Part shown: positions 1-8,154 of the stretch, piece by piece
Layout: each line of letters begins with the position of its first letter
Numbering within the stretch: the stretch's first letter is position 1
NCBI GenBank assembly: GCA_963702035.1
Contig: OY969700.1
Coordinates: 1,488,001 to 1,552,000, forward strand
DNA length: 64,000 nucleotides
Source: VRUE01 sp963702035
GTDB lineage: Bacteria > Actinomycetota > Thermoleophilia > Solirubrobacterales > 70-9
Direction: 5' to 3'
Notes under the pieces: model-generated
The model's database searches: none
Seen by the model: the letters and a program-made list of their open reading frames with translations, nothing else
Told to the model about the DNA's origin: nothing
Program-made: the position numbers and the translations under genes

Positions 1-70
1 GAGCGATCGCCGCGTAGAAGGCGACGTCGAAGAAGACCATCGTCGAGGCGAGGATGAGCAGCCGGCGCAT
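1..70 (-). CDS. N-terminus of a membrane protein, possibly an MFS transporter (partial)
   Basis: Only the first 23 codons are in the window; the gene runs off the left edge on the minus strand. The ATG is at 70-68. The visible residues begin MRRLLILASTMVFFDVAFYA: a short basic N-terminus followed at once by a hydrophobic helix containing an acidic residue. This is typical of the first transmembrane segment of major facilitator superfamily transporters. The family call is inference from this one helix; any polytopic membrane protein is possible. Confidence 0.45.
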   Translation of the reverse strand, partial: MRRLLILASTMVFFDVAFYAAIA

Positions 71-160
71 GCCTGTATCCAATCACCGCAAGGCCCCTTT
101 TACTCCATGCCTTTATGTCCATACATTTGCAGCTAGCATCGACACATCGTCTGAGCACCC

Positions 161-249
161 GGAGGGGTGGCAGAGCGGTTGAATGCGGCGGCCTTGAAAG
201 CCGTTAGGCGTCGCAAGGCGTCTCGTGGGTTCGAATCCCACCCCCTCCG
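161..249 (+). tRNA. tRNA-Ser (anticodon TGA)
   Basis: This is an 89-nt class II tRNA. The 7-bp acceptor stem pairs GGAGGGG (161-167) with CCCCTCC (242-248), and the discriminator base is G249, as expected for serine. The anticodon loop is CTTGAAA with anticodon TGA. A long variable arm follows, then a canonical T arm with GGTTCGAATCC. The 3' CCA is not encoded, because GCT follows. It reads UCA and other UCN codons. No other RNA gene adjoins it. Confidence 0.97.
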
Positions 250-528
250 CTTTTTTGTGTCTCGGGACATCGGAGAGCGGCAGAAATGCCCATATATTCG
301 TCCAGTATTGGGTAAAGACCTCAAGCGAATACCCATTTATAGCGATGCAATGAGTTTTTTTGGTACGCGTTGATCCAATCGCGCATAGGCTCAACTCGCT
401 CGGTGGTAAGGAGGTCGGGGCGGGCCGGCACGGTGCGGGTATTCGCTACGACGCCTGAGTCACGGGGTCCCAGTCATGGAGTTCCAAATGCGCCCCCCCC
501 ATGGGGTGTGGAAGGTATAGGTGGATCG

Positions 529-1425
529 ATGAAGTCATTCCTACTCAGGCACGTGCCGGCGGTACTCGCGGCACTGGTAGTCCTGATGGCCGGGGGCACG
601 CTCGCCCTCGCGAATTCAAGTCATTCGACGCCTCAGCGCGTCTATAAAGACAGCCACTCTCAGGGCAACGACCACGGCAACCACGGCAATGACGGTCCCA
701 AGGGGCCTCCCGGGCCACAAGGACCTCCGGGGCCACAGGGTCCCCCCGGGCCGCAAGGGCCTCCAGGGTCGCAGGGGCCTCCAGGGCCAGCCGGCCCCCC
801 CGCACCGATTGGCCTCTCAACCTGGGGCAAGATGCCTCGCAACGAGTACGGCTCGCCGGTCGCCGAAACCGGATCGACCGCGACCGGGTCGGACGCGCTG
901 ATCCTCGAGACCGGCTGTTACAAGGAACCCTGCACCGAAGCGTCCAGCTGGGAGAAGGCGGAGTACGGCTCCGAAGTCGAATTCGCGGGCTTGAAGATCG
1001 CCGCGATCAGTGAAATCGGGCTCAGCGTCTACATAGCCGACAGCACCGCCGGCCACAGCCCGATGCCCAACATCCAGATGGAGGTCAACCCCAACGTGGC
1101 GGGCAAAACCTATTCCTCGCTGGTCTACAACCCGGGCGAAACCACCCCGAACGTCTTCCAGTATGTGGATGCGTCGGTAGTGCCCACCAATACGGGCAGC
1201 GAAGGCTGGTGGTTCTCGAATGGGACGGTCGCCACCGCGACGGGCTGTTCGCTGGCTCACGAGTGCTCGCTGGCCGAAGTGCAGGCCGCCGCGCCTGAAG
1301 CCGAAGTCTCGGCCTCGCTCGGCCTGGGCAAGGGGCGAGACACGATGGGCGAGGTCCTGATCAAGGAATTCAAGCTCAACGGCGCGACCTACACGTTCGG
1401 GCCTGGAGGAACCTTCAAGAACTGA
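529..1425 (+). CDS. secreted collagen-like repeat protein
   Basis: The protein is 298 aa from the ATG at 529. That start is preferred over ATG 370 because a clean signal peptide follows at once (basic MKSFLLRH, then a hydrophobic stretch to about residue 28). Residues 30-55 are His/Asn/Gly-rich. About 12 uninterrupted Gly-X-Y triplets (residues 56-92, mostly GPP and GPQ) form a short collagen-like triple-helix segment. The remaining 200 residues are a globular domain with paired cysteines that I do not recognise. Bacterial collagen-like proteins usually trimerise and project from the surface; that role is inference. No LPXTG anchor or C-terminal membrane segment is seen, so the protein is probably released or held non-covalently. 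A strong terminator follows the stop. Confidence 0.85.
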   Translation: MKSFLLRHVPAVLAALVVLMAGGTLALANSSHSTPQRVYKDSHSQGNDHGNHGNDGPKGPPGPQGPPGPQGPPGPQGPPGSQGPPGPAGPPAPIGLSTWGKMPRNEYGSPVAETGSTATGSDALILETGCYKEPCTEASSWEKAEYGSEVEFAGLKIAAISEIGLSVYIADSTAGHSPMPNIQMEVNPNVAGKTYSSLVYNPGETTPNVFQYVDASVVPTNTGSEGWWFSNGTVATATGCSLAHECSLAEVQAAAPEAEVSASLGLGKGRDTMGEVLIKEFKLNGATYTFGPGGTFKN

Positions 1426-1431
1426 GTTCTC

Positions 1432-1466
1432 AGCCCCCGGCGCTTCACCGCGCCGGGGGCTCTTTT
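1432..1466 (+). terminator. Rho-independent terminator after the collagen-like gene
   Basis: The stem AGCCCCCGGCG (1432-1442) pairs perfectly with CGCCGGGGGCT (1451-1461) around a short loop and is followed by CTTTT. It begins 6 nt after the stop codon, so the collagen-like gene is probably monocistronic. Confidence 0.9.
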
Positions 1467-1520
1467 CGAAGCGAGGCGCCCGCACGCAGGAACGGTGGCG
1501 GCGCGACCGAACCTGCAGAG

Positions 1521-2234
1521 ATGAACCGTGAGCGGTGGCGGCGGCGTGCGCAGCGTGCAAGCGACGCCTTCGGGCTGGTGCTTCTGCTGGTCCTGACGAC
1601 CTACGTACTCGCCTCGGTGCTCTCGAACCGGGGCTGGTCGGCCGTGCTGCTGACGATCGTCACCGGCGCCACCTCGGTGGTCGCCCTGACCAGCTCCCAC
1701 GCCCGCCCGGTCTTCGTCCGCCGGGCGCTGATCCTGACCGCGGTCGCGACCCTGCTGGCCTTCGTCTCGGCGGCATTCGGAGGCCGGCTCGGCCTCAACG
1801 CCGCCAACTTCATCTCGATCGGCCTGCTGGCGGTGGCGATGGCGGCCGTCCTGCAGCGCGTGATCACGGCCGACAACGTCTCCTCGCGCACGATCCTCGG
1901 CGCGATCAGCGTCTACACCTCCCTCGGCATCCTCTTCACCTGGGCCTACGGCCTGATCGACCGGATCGAAGGCGGCGGCTTCTTCGGCGCCGACGTCGCC
2001 ACCAGGGGAAGCGACTTCCTCTTCTTCAGCTACACCACCCTGACCACCACGGGGTACGGCGACCTGGTCCCGGTCGGGCAGGTGGGCCGCATGGTCTCCG
2101 GGCTGGAGATGATGCTCGGCCAGGTCTTCCTCGTCACCCTCGTCGCCGGCCTGGTCAGCCTCTGGAAGCCGGGTGAGGGGCTGCTGCGCCGGCGTGAAAA
2201 GCGCTCTGGGGGAAGTCCCGAGGTCAGCCGCTGA
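1521..2234 (+). CDS. two-TM-pore potassium channel family protein
   Basis: The product is a 237-aa membrane protein. Four or more hydrophobic helices fill residues 15-150. Then comes a pore loop with TTLTTTGYGDLVPV (about residues 172-185), the K+ selectivity-filter signature TxGYGD, and a final helix ending in VSLW. The C-terminal tail is short and basic, with no RCK/TrkA-N or cyclic-nucleotide domain. This architecture fits the bacterial Ion_trans_2 family, which passes K+ passively across the cytoplasmic membrane. Six-TM-like length without an Arg-rich S4 argues against voltage gating. It stands alone between a terminator and a convergent cyclophilin gene. Confidence 0.9.
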   Translation: MNRERWRRRAQRASDAFGLVLLLVLTTYVLASVLSNRGWSAVLLTIVTGATSVVALTSSHARPVFVRRALILTAVATLLAFVSAAFGGRLGLNAANFISIGLLAVAMAAVLQRVITADNVSSRTILGAISVYTSLGILFTWAYGLIDRIEGGGFFGADVATRGSDFLFFSYTTLTTTGYGDLVPVGQVGRMVSGLEMMLGQVFLVTLVAGLVSLWKPGEGLLRRREKRSGGSPEVSR

Positions 2235-2316
2235 GCACCGAGCCGAGCTCGGCGAGCTGCGCTTCCATCGCCGTGCAGAGCGGCCCGCGACCCAACGCTG
2301 GCGGCTCAACGCAGCC

Positions 2317-2775
2317 CTAGTCGGACAGCTCGACCCTTTCGATCTTCTTGTCCTCGACCGGGCGGTCGCCGGCGCCGGTCTCGGTCGCCTCGATCGCGTC
2401 GACCGTCTCCATCCCGGCGGTGACCTGCCCGAAAACGGTGTGCTTGCCGTCCAGCCAGGGCGCCGCCTCGGTGGTGACGATGAAGAACTGCGAGCCGTTG
2501 GTGTTGGGCCCGGCGTTGGCCATCGCCAGCGCGCCGCGGACGATCTTGTGCTCGTTGATCTCGTCCTCGAAGTTGTAGCCGGGGCCGCCGGTGCCGGTGC
2601 CTTCCGGGCAGCCGCCCTGGATCATGAAGTCCTTGATCACCCGGTGGAAGATCAGGTCGTCGTAGAAGCCGTCGGCGGCGAGCTTGCGGAAGTTCTCGAC
2701 CGTCTTCGGGGCGTCGGAGTCGTGCAGTTCGAGCACGATCTCCCCGGCATTGGTGTGAAACGTCGCCTGTGACAT
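2317..2775 (-). CDS. ppiB: peptidyl-prolyl cis-trans isomerase, cyclophilin type
   Basis: The protein is 152 aa from the ATG at 2775; an upstream in-frame ATG would add 19 residues without homology to cyclophilins. Hallmark motifs are present: FHRVIKDFMIQGG (catalytic Arg in FHR), GPGYNFEDE, ALAMANAGPNTNGSQFFI and a LDGKHTVFGQV-like segment. The catalytic set (Arg, Phe, Gln, Trp/His) is intact. It lacks a signal peptide, so it is a cytoplasmic single-domain cyclophilin that speeds prolyl isomerisation during folding. It is transcribed convergently with the ion channel and lies downstream of a large secreted protein gene. Confidence 0.95.
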   Translation of the reverse strand: MSQATFHTNAGEIVLELHDSDAPKTVENFRKLAADGFYDDLIFHRVIKDFMIQGGCPEGTGTGGPGYNFEDEINEHKIVRGALAMANAGPNTNGSQFFIVTTEAAPWLDGKHTVFGQVTAGMETVDAIEATETGAGDRPVEDKKIERVELSD

Positions 2776-2860
2776 GGCGCGGACCCTACCCGAGCGCCGC
2801 TGTGGACTTTCTACGGCCGATAGCACGTACAAAGTCCGCAGCGGCGTGGGAGCGCAAAGG

Positions 2861-5152
2861 TCAGCCGCTGACGCGCACGGTTACGGGGCGCGAGGCGCCG
2901 GGGGCGTAGGGCCAGCGCTCCTCGGCGAGCGCGACGGCGCGCAGGCGGATCGTCGCCGTGCCGGTGACGTAGCGGAAGCGGTACCTGGCCCGGAAGCGTC
3001 CGCTGTGGTCGCTGCGAGTGACCAGAACCGGCCGCCAGAGCCGCGCCTCGTTCTCGTAGTACTGGATCGCGACCAGCTTGCCCCGTCGTGGCAGCGGCGC
3101 CCCGCGGGCGCGCACGCGGCCCCAGAGGCGCACCGACTCACCCGTGCTGAGGCTGTGCGGAGCGGCGCTGAGAGTCGCCGCCCCGCGCACCCGCAGGGCC
3201 AGCGCAGGACGACGCGCGGCATCCAAACCGGTATCGCCCGGAAAGACAACCGTGATGCGGCGTGAGGGGCCGGCGGGCAGCGCGAGCTTGAAACCGCCGT
3301 GGGCGCCCGTCCGGACCGTCGCGACGCGAATGCCCGACAGCGCGCCGTGCGAGGGCCTCGAGACGACGCGCAGCCGCCGGCCGGCAAGCCCGACGCCGTC
3401 GGCACTGAGCAGACGCCCCGAGAGTGCGGCGCCGGCGCCGAAGGGCACCGTCACGCTCGGGCCTTGGCGATGGCGCCAGCGCAGCTTGGCAAAGAGCCTG
3501 GTCTTCGCTCCGGGAGTCGGGCGAGTTGCCCCGCCTCCCCCTCCTCCCGCCGCGGGCCGGCTGGGGCCCACCGGCGGCGGGGTCCTGCGCAGCGCCATCT
3601 CGGTGCCATCGGCTCGCCGCGTCGTCGATGCGGTGTTGCCGGCCCCGTCGGCGGCTTCGGCGCGGAACACGTAGGTGCCGGGTTCCAGGTTGTCCGGCAC
3701 CGCGGCGACGAGGTCGGCGGTGCCCGGTTCGCCTCCATGCTGCAGCTTTGTCGGCAGCTCGATCCAGCGCTCGGCGTTGAGCCGCTTGTATTCGATCTGA
3801 CCGCCTGCCGGCCCGGAATGCTCGTCGCTCACCGCCGCGCTGACCGTTTGCGGCAGCTCCGGCCCGGTGGGGTCGGGCACCGCCTCGAAGGCCACCGCGG
3901 GCGGCACGTCGTCAAGCCTCATCGGGATTTCGATCGCCGAGCCGGAGTCGGCATTGCCGGCCTCGTCGCGCAGCCAGATGCGGAGGGCGTAGACGCCCGG
4001 GCGCGGCAGCGTGCGATCCGCAAGCGAGGAGATGTCGTGCGCCGCCGCGAGCTTGACCCCGGTGTCGTAGCCGGCCGGGCCGGTGATGCGCCAGTAGGCG
4101 CCGCCGATCGGGCTGGCCGGACCCTGGTCGGGGTTCTGCCAGGAGAAGTCGAAGTTGTCCAGATGACGCCAACCCTCGCCACCCGCCAGAACGAGGTTGC
4201 GAGGGGAGGCCGGCGGGTGGTTGTCGATCAGGACCGAGGTGGGGAACAGGCAGGCGCTGTTGCCGGCGAAATCGGTCGCACAGCGCTGCAGAGCGTGGGG
4301 CCCGTCGCTGAAGTTCGTCGTCTGGACCGTGACCTCGTCAGCTGCGCCGGTCGGGCACGGCTGCATCCGGGTCGCCCTCCACTCGCCGTCGATCAGCGCC
4401 TTCGCGCACGGGTACTCGGTCAACCCGACGCGGGCGCCGTCGAGCAGCGTTTCGCTGTAGCGGACGCCGCCGCCGACGTCGGTGTCCCAGTAGTTGACCC
4501 GTTGCGCCCCGCGGCGCCAGCCACCGGCCGCCAGATCCGCGCCGGCGTCCCCTGGCACCGGCGTGTAGCCGTCGTAGACGGTGAGCATCAAGGCCCGCAG
4601 CGCCGACCACGAATCGGGTTCGATCGAGCACCACTTGTCCTCCCCCCGGGCGCACAGCAGCCGGTCCTCGATCGCCGGCTGCGGAATCGAAAGGTCAAAG
4701 GCGAAGTTACGTGGGGTCGTATCGGTCCCGCTTGCGCTGACCATCGGATCGAAGCCGCCGTTCCAGTTGCCGGCGCCGATCCGCTGCTCCATCCCGTCGT
4801 GCAGCGTGTGCCACCAGGTACCCGTTACCCGGCTGATCGCGGTGCCGGCCGGCGCCACCCAGCGCCAGCGGGCGTAACGCGTGCCGGAGATCGTCGAGCC
4901 ACCCTTGGTGAAGCTCTTCGTGTGGACGCCGTCGAAGGGATCGCCCCCCGACGGGACGCACCAGGCGTCGGAGCGGAACTTGGCGCCGCCGGTCGTATCG
5001 GCCCAGTCCGCGTCCTTGTCCACGTACCAGCCGCACTGCGCAACCGAGTAGTCCCCGGCGCTCGCCTCGCGCGCCGCCAGCAGCAGCAGCGCCAGCGCCA
5101 GCGCGATCCCCATTGCAATGATTCGTCCCAGTCCCCCACGCGTCCCCGACAT
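2861..5152 (-). CDS. large secreted Ig-like repeat surface protein
   Basis: The product is 763 aa from the ATG at 5152, which has a GGAGAG Shine-Dalgarno 4-5 nt upstream and opens straight into a signal peptide (hydrophobic residues 10-30, then AREASAGDYS). An upstream ATG at 5236 adds non-homologous sequence. The N-terminal half (to about residue 310) has several Trp and paired Cys and resembles no family I can name. The middle contains at least two Ig/FN-like segments, with motifs such as DNHPPASPRN, LRDEAGNADSGS and AADGAGNTAS. A Gly/Pro-rich linker then leads to a C-terminal basic beta-rich region of about 200 aa that looks like further Ig-like or carboxypeptidase-regulatory-like repeats. 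Large modular proteins of this kind are frequent on actinobacterial surfaces; function is unknown. Confidence 0.8.
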   Translation of the reverse strand: MSGTRGGLGRIIAMGIALALALLLLAAREASAGDYSVAQCGWYVDKDADWADTTGGAKFRSDAWCVPSGGDPFDGVHTKSFTKGGSTISGTRYARWRWVAPAGTAISRVTGTWWHTLHDGMEQRIGAGNWNGGFDPMVSASGTDTTPRNFAFDLSIPQPAIEDRLLCARGEDKWCSIEPDSWSALRALMLTVYDGYTPVPGDAGADLAAGGWRRGAQRVNYWDTDVGGGVRYSETLLDGARVGLTEYPCAKALIDGEWRATRMQPCPTGAADEVTVQTTNFSDGPHALQRCATDFAGNSACLFPTSVLIDNHPPASPRNLVLAGGEGWRHLDNFDFSWQNPDQGPASPIGGAYWRITGPAGYDTGVKLAAAHDISSLADRTLPRPGVYALRIWLRDEAGNADSGSAIEIPMRLDDVPPAVAFEAVPDPTGPELPQTVSAAVSDEHSGPAGGQIEYKRLNAERWIELPTKLQHGGEPGTADLVAAVPDNLEPGTYVFRAEAADGAGNTASTTRRADGTEMALRRTPPPVGPSRPAAGGGGGGATRPTPGAKTRLFAKLRWRHRQGPSVTVPFGAGAALSGRLLSADGVGLAGRRLRVVSRPSHGALSGIRVATVRTGAHGGFKLALPAGPSRRITVVFPGDTGLDAARRPALALRVRGAATLSAAPHSLSTGESVRLWGRVRARGAPLPRRGKLVAIQYYENEARLWRPVLVTRSDHSGRFRARYRFRYVTGTATIRLRAVALAEERWPYAPGASRPVTVRVSG

Positions 5153-5280
5153 CGGCTCTCCTTGGTTCGAGTTGCAGACGGGGGACCAAGGGCTGAGCCG
5201 CACGGTCTCTCCCCCCCGCGGACGGATGTCCGGCACGGGTCGGGGGCAGCTGGGCGTGCTCGCACCCGCGCTTTGCGAGA

Positions 5281-6438
5281 ATGACCGCGATGGCCCTGCC
5301 GAGCGAAGACCAGATCACCGAGAAGCTGCGCGCCGTCATCGACCCGGAGCTGCGCCGCTCGATCGTCGAGCTGGGCATGGTCCGCTCGATCGAGATCAAG
5401 GACGACGGTCGGATCGAGGTCGTCGTCTCGCTGACCACCGCCGGCTGCCCGATCCGCGCCCACTTCGAACAGGCCGTCGCCCAGCAGGTCTCCCAGCTCG
5501 ACGGGGTGACCTCGGTGGCGGTCGGCTTCGACGTCCTCTCCGACGAGGAGAAAGGCAGCCTGCAGCAGACCCTCGGCCGCAACAAGCTGCCGGAGGGCGC
5601 GCTGGCCCAGGTCAAAAACGTGATCTGCGTCGCCTCGGGCAAGGGCGGCGTCGGCAAGTCAACGATGACCGCCAACCTGGCCGCGGCGCTGAGCGCCGAA
5701 GGCCACCCGGCCGGCGCGCTCGACTGCGACGTCTACGGCTACTCGATGCCGCGCATGCTCGGCGTCAACCGCAAACCCGAGGTCAACGCCGAGCGCAAGA
5801 TCCTCCCCCTGGAAGGGGCCGCTGGAGTCAAGGTGATGTCGATCGGCTTCTTCGTCGAGGAGAACTCAGCCGTCGTCTGGCGCGGCCCGATGCTGCACAA
5901 GGCGATTCAGCAGTTCCTCGAGGACGTCGCCTGGGGTGAGCTGGAGTACCTGCTGCTCGACCTGCCGCCCGGCACCGGCGACGTCTCGATGACCCTCTCC
6001 CAACTCCTCCCGCAGGCCAAGTTCACGATCGTCACCACCCCGCAGCCCGCCGCGCAGACGGTCGCCAAACGGGCCGCCGACATGGCGGTCAAGTTCGACC
6101 TCGAGCTGCTCGGCGTGATCGAGAACATGTCCGGCTTCACGACCCCCGACGGGGAGCGCTTCACGATCTTCGGCGAGGGCGGCGGGCAACTGCTCGCCGA
6201 CGAGCTCGACGTGCCGCTGCTCGGCAAGGTCCCCCTCTCCGAGCCGCTGCGCGAGCACGCCGACAACGGCTCCCCCCTGGTCACCGACGAACCCGACTCA
6301 CCGGCTTCGCAGGCAATCCGCCAGGCGGCCCGCGGCATCGTCGCCGCCACGCCGCGGGAGCTGCCGGTCCTGCAAGCCACCCCGGCCCCGGCCGAAGCGC
6401 CCCCGGTCAGCGGCACCCCTCTGCCGGTCGTTCAGTAG
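5281..6438 (+). CDS. mrp: Mrp/NBP35-family iron-sulfur carrier ATPase
   Basis: The protein is 385 aa. An N-terminal MIP18/DUF59 domain (residues 8-85) carries the conserved TTAGCPIR. A deviant Walker A, SGKGGVGKST (about 119-128), follows, then the DCDVYGYSMPRMLG switch region and LLLDLPPGTGD. Proteins of this group bind and transfer Fe-S clusters in an ATP-dependent way. The region after IENMSGF reads TTPDGE and lacks the CPxC pair that bridges a cluster between monomers in Mrp/NBP35 of other phyla; as far as I recall actinobacterial Mrp also lacks it. ATG at 5281 or 5290 could start translation, and neither has a clear Shine-Dalgarno. Confidence 0.93.
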   Translation: MTAMALPSEDQITEKLRAVIDPELRRSIVELGMVRSIEIKDDGRIEVVVSLTTAGCPIRAHFEQAVAQQVSQLDGVTSVAVGFDVLSDEEKGSLQQTLGRNKLPEGALAQVKNVICVASGKGGVGKSTMTANLAAALSAEGHPAGALDCDVYGYSMPRMLGVNRKPEVNAERKILPLEGAAGVKVMSIGFFVEENSAVVWRGPMLHKAIQQFLEDVAWGELEYLLLDLPPGTGDVSMTLSQLLPQAKFTIVTTPQPAAQTVAKRAADMAVKFDLELLGVIENMSGFTTPDGERFTIFGEGGGQLLADELDVPLLGKVPLSEPLREHADNGSPLVTDEPDSPASQAIRQAARGIVAATPRELPVLQATPAPAEAPPVSGTPLPVVQ

Positions 6439-6455
6439 GCCAGCGCAAATGAAAA

Positions 6456-6475
6456 CGGCGGCCCGGAGGCCGCCG
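6456..6475 (+). terminator. GC-rich hairpin after mrp
   Basis: CGGCGGCC (6456-6463) pairs with GGCCGCCG (6468-6475) around a CGGA tetraloop, 17 nt after the mrp stop. There is no U-run, so it is a weak or Rho-assisted terminator at best. Confidence 0.6.
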
Positions 6476-6511
6476 CTCGAAGCTCGTTGCGCCTTGACCT
6501 ACGCGGCGCTT

Positions 6512-6542
6512 TTGCTCTTGTATCAATTGTTCGGGCCGATTC
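6512..6542 (+). repeat. 31-bp direct repeat, left copy, flanking vapBC
   Basis: The sequence starting TTGCTCTTGTATCAATTG and ending GGGCCGATTC is repeated without mismatch at 7302-7332. The two copies bracket the vapBC pair. On the minus strand each copy begins a frame reading YKSKSAA then stop, close to the YKSKASA C-terminus of the ferredoxin gene at 9422-9694. Confidence 0.9.
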
Positions 6543-6568
6543 CGGGTTGATGTGCCCAATGGGGGATT

Positions 6569-6585
6569 GTAAGATGCTATCTTAC
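6569..6585 (+). promoter_or_regulatory. probable VapB operator palindrome
   Basis: A perfect inverted repeat, GTAAGAT-GCT-ATCTTAC, lies 4 nt before the vapB start codon and so overlaps the expected ribosome-binding region. AbrB-fold antitoxins normally autoregulate by binding palindromes at this position. That VapB binds here is inference. Confidence 0.65.
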
Positions 6586-6589
6586 TCCG

Positions 6590-6820
6590 ATGAGAACTAC
6601 CGTATCCACCAAGGGCCAGATCGTGCTCCCCGCCGAGCTTCGCCAGCGCGACGGCATTGCGCCGGGGCAGGAGTTCGAGGTCGAGCGACTCGATGCAGAT
6701 GAGTACCGACTGCGTCGGGTCGCGCCGTCACCCAACGAAGGCTTGGTGGACTGGCTGCTGGCCTGCCCCGGAAAGGGTTACTTCGTCGCAATCGACTCCG
6801 AGTCGACCGACACGCTGTGA
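6590..6820 (+). CDS. vapB: VapB-type antitoxin, SpoVT/AbrB fold
   Basis: The 76-aa protein begins MRTTVSTKGQIVLPAELRQ, the swapped-hairpin AbrB DNA-binding motif (TxxxKGQ(I/V)xLPxxxR). The C-terminal 30 residues would wrap the toxin. It overlaps vapC by 4 nt (GTGA), so the two are translationally coupled. A 17-bp palindrome just upstream is a likely autoregulatory operator. The pair stands alone between 31-bp direct repeats, which suggests a mobile cassette. The antitoxin should be cytoplasmic and labile, as in other type II systems. Confidence 0.93.
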   Translation: MRTTVSTKGQIVLPAELRQRDGIAPGQEFEVERLDADEYRLRRVAPSPNEGLVDWLLACPGKGYFVAIDSESTDTL

Positions 6821-7224
6821 AGTACCTCGTCGACGCCAACGTCCTCTCCGAGGCCACCAAGCCAGATCCCAAACCGCGGGTGGTCGAGTGGCTGCGCCGC
6901 AACGAGCGCTCGATCGTCGTCGATCCGATCGTCCTCGGCGAGGTCCGCTTCGGCATCCTGCTCCTTGCGCGTGGCGCGCGCCGCACTGAGCTGGAGCAAT
7001 GGTTTGAGCAGGGAGTCGGCCGTATCCAGTGCCTTCCCTGGGACTCGTCCGTTGGGCTGCGCTGGGCGCAACTCCTGGCCGACCTGCGCCGCAGCGGCCG
7101 GCCGATGTCGATCAAAGACAGCCTGATCGCTGCCAGCGCACTCGCCCACGGACTCGCGCTCGCGACGCTAAACCAGCGTGACTTCAAGCCAACGCGATTG
7201 ACGCTAGTCGATCCGTCTGCCTGA
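6817..7224 (+). CDS. vapC: VapC-type PIN-domain ribonuclease toxin
   Basis: The 135-aa PIN-domain protein starts at a GTG that overlaps the vapB stop. The acidic metal-binding residues are in place: D6 in YLVDAN, E42 in GEVRFG, D101 in SIKDSLIAA and D122 near the end. VapC toxins cleave tRNA or rRNA with Mg2+ and are held inactive by VapB. LVDANVLSEATKP and the length match the VapC subgroup that cleaves tRNA in other species; the actual target is not predictable here. The gene is intact and apparently functional. Confidence 0.93.
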   Translation: MKYLVDANVLSEATKPDPKPRVVEWLRRNERSIVVDPIVLGEVRFGILLLARGARRTELEQWFEQGVGRIQCLPWDSSVGLRWAQLLADLRRSGRPMSIKDSLIAASALAHGLALATLNQRDFKPTRLTLVDPSA

Positions 7225-7301
7225 TCACCGCTGCGATCCGCGTAGTTTCTCCGTCAGAGAGCACCGCGTCAAACGCCGACAACGAGCCTCAGGCTGCCGA
7301 C

Positions 7302-7332
7302 TTGCTCTTGTATCAATTGTTCGGGCCGATTC
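7302..7332 (+). repeat. 31-bp direct repeat, right copy, flanking vapBC
   Basis: This is identical over 31 bp to 6512-6542, 790 bp away, and lies 77 bp after the vapC stop. Sequences outside the 31 bp are unrelated, so the match has sharp ends, as expected for a recombination site or duplicated target rather than a decayed long repeat. Confidence 0.9.
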
Positions 7333-7362
7333 AGATCGACCAGAGTTAGCCGAAGCCGAGCA

Positions 7363-8154
7363 CTATTTACTCGGGCTTTTACGTCGTTTCGATTTCAGGG
7401 TCGTCTTTTCAGTCGAGCTTTTCCCTGCCGTCTTCGTCTTTTTCGCCGCGACCCTTTTTCGCGAAGCTCTCTTCGCTTTCGGCTTTAGCTGCTTCGCCGG
7501 CCCTGCGAGGTCATCAGCGTCAATGGGCGGGCCGACTTTTCGCTTATCGACCGCTGCCGGATAGCCGAGTATTGACACGGTGCATGAAGTGCCCTCTTCG
7601 TCGTTGGCGATCAGCCGCTCGGCGCTGCTCTTGCCCACCCTCAACACATCCTCAAGAGCAACGCGAAGTATCTCGACCAGCTCTTCCCAGCCTGGCCCGT
7701 CAACTATCAGCGGAGTCCAACTCATATGGGCTTCCTCCAATGAGTCATAGGTCTCCTCGTCAATTGCCGCTACTGCATCAGCCATGAGCGTCTGAAGCAG
7801 CGACGCACGCAGGCCACCTTTGACTGGATCTGGAATTACGGGCCATTCAAGGTCATCCAGATGTGCTCTGCTGGTGGCTTTGTAGAAGACCTCCATTGCC
7901 CCACGTCGCTTTTTTTCTCCGACAACCTCGATGCGGCCCATATCCCGAAGAACCTCTACGTCATATGCGAGTTCGCCGGGTTCAACTCCGAGTTCTCTGG
8001 CAAGTCCGGTCGTGCTATTTGCGCGTTCGTTCAAGATCGTGAGTATCTGGACGCGCATCGAATTCGCCAACGCCTTGACGTTGCCCTTGTCTAGCTCTTT
8101 CTTCGCTTTGGCGACCCTCGCGCGTTTCTTCATGCCTTGTTTCTTGGAAGCCAT
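7363..8154 (-). CDS. winged-helix (ArsR-like) regulator with Lys-rich tail
   Basis: The protein is 263 aa, with ATG at 8154 preceded by AGGGAGAG. A basic N-terminus (KKRARVAKAKKE) leads into a winged helix-turn-helix at about residues 25-95 (ALANSMRVQILTILNERANS, then LARELGVEPGELAYDVEVLRDMG). An acidic middle domain (100-205) may sense a signal or dimerise. The last 45 residues are Lys/Arg/Ser/Thr-rich, like histone H1-type tails found on some actinobacterial DNA-binding proteins. Base composition is lower in GC than its neighbours, suggesting acquisition. The ligand and targets are unknown. The long non-coding stretch upstream probably holds its promoter. Confidence 0.75.
   Translation of the reverse strand: MASKKQGMKKRARVAKAKKELDKGNVKALANSMRVQILTILNERANSTTGLARELGVEPGELAYDVEVLRDMGRIEVVGEKKRRGAMEVFYKATSRAHLDDLEWPVIPDPVKGGLRASLLQTLMADAVAAIDEETYDSLEEAHMSWTPLIVDGPGWEELVEILRVALEDVLRVGKSSAERLIANDEEGTSCTVSILGYPAAVDKRKVGPPIDADDLAGPAKQLKPKAKRASRKRVAAKKTKTAGKSSTEKTTLKSKRRKSPSK

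Noticed and set aside
3299..5284. Plus-strand frame of 661 codons opposite the Ig-like surface protein
   Set aside because: The minus strand has a signal peptide, a good Shine-Dalgarno and repeated Ig-like segments; the plus frame is an Arg/Ala/Gly-rich shadow.
6512..7332. Insertion sequence carrying vapBC
   Set aside because: There is no transposase and no terminal inverted repeat; only direct repeats are present, so a classical IS or composite transposon is not supported.
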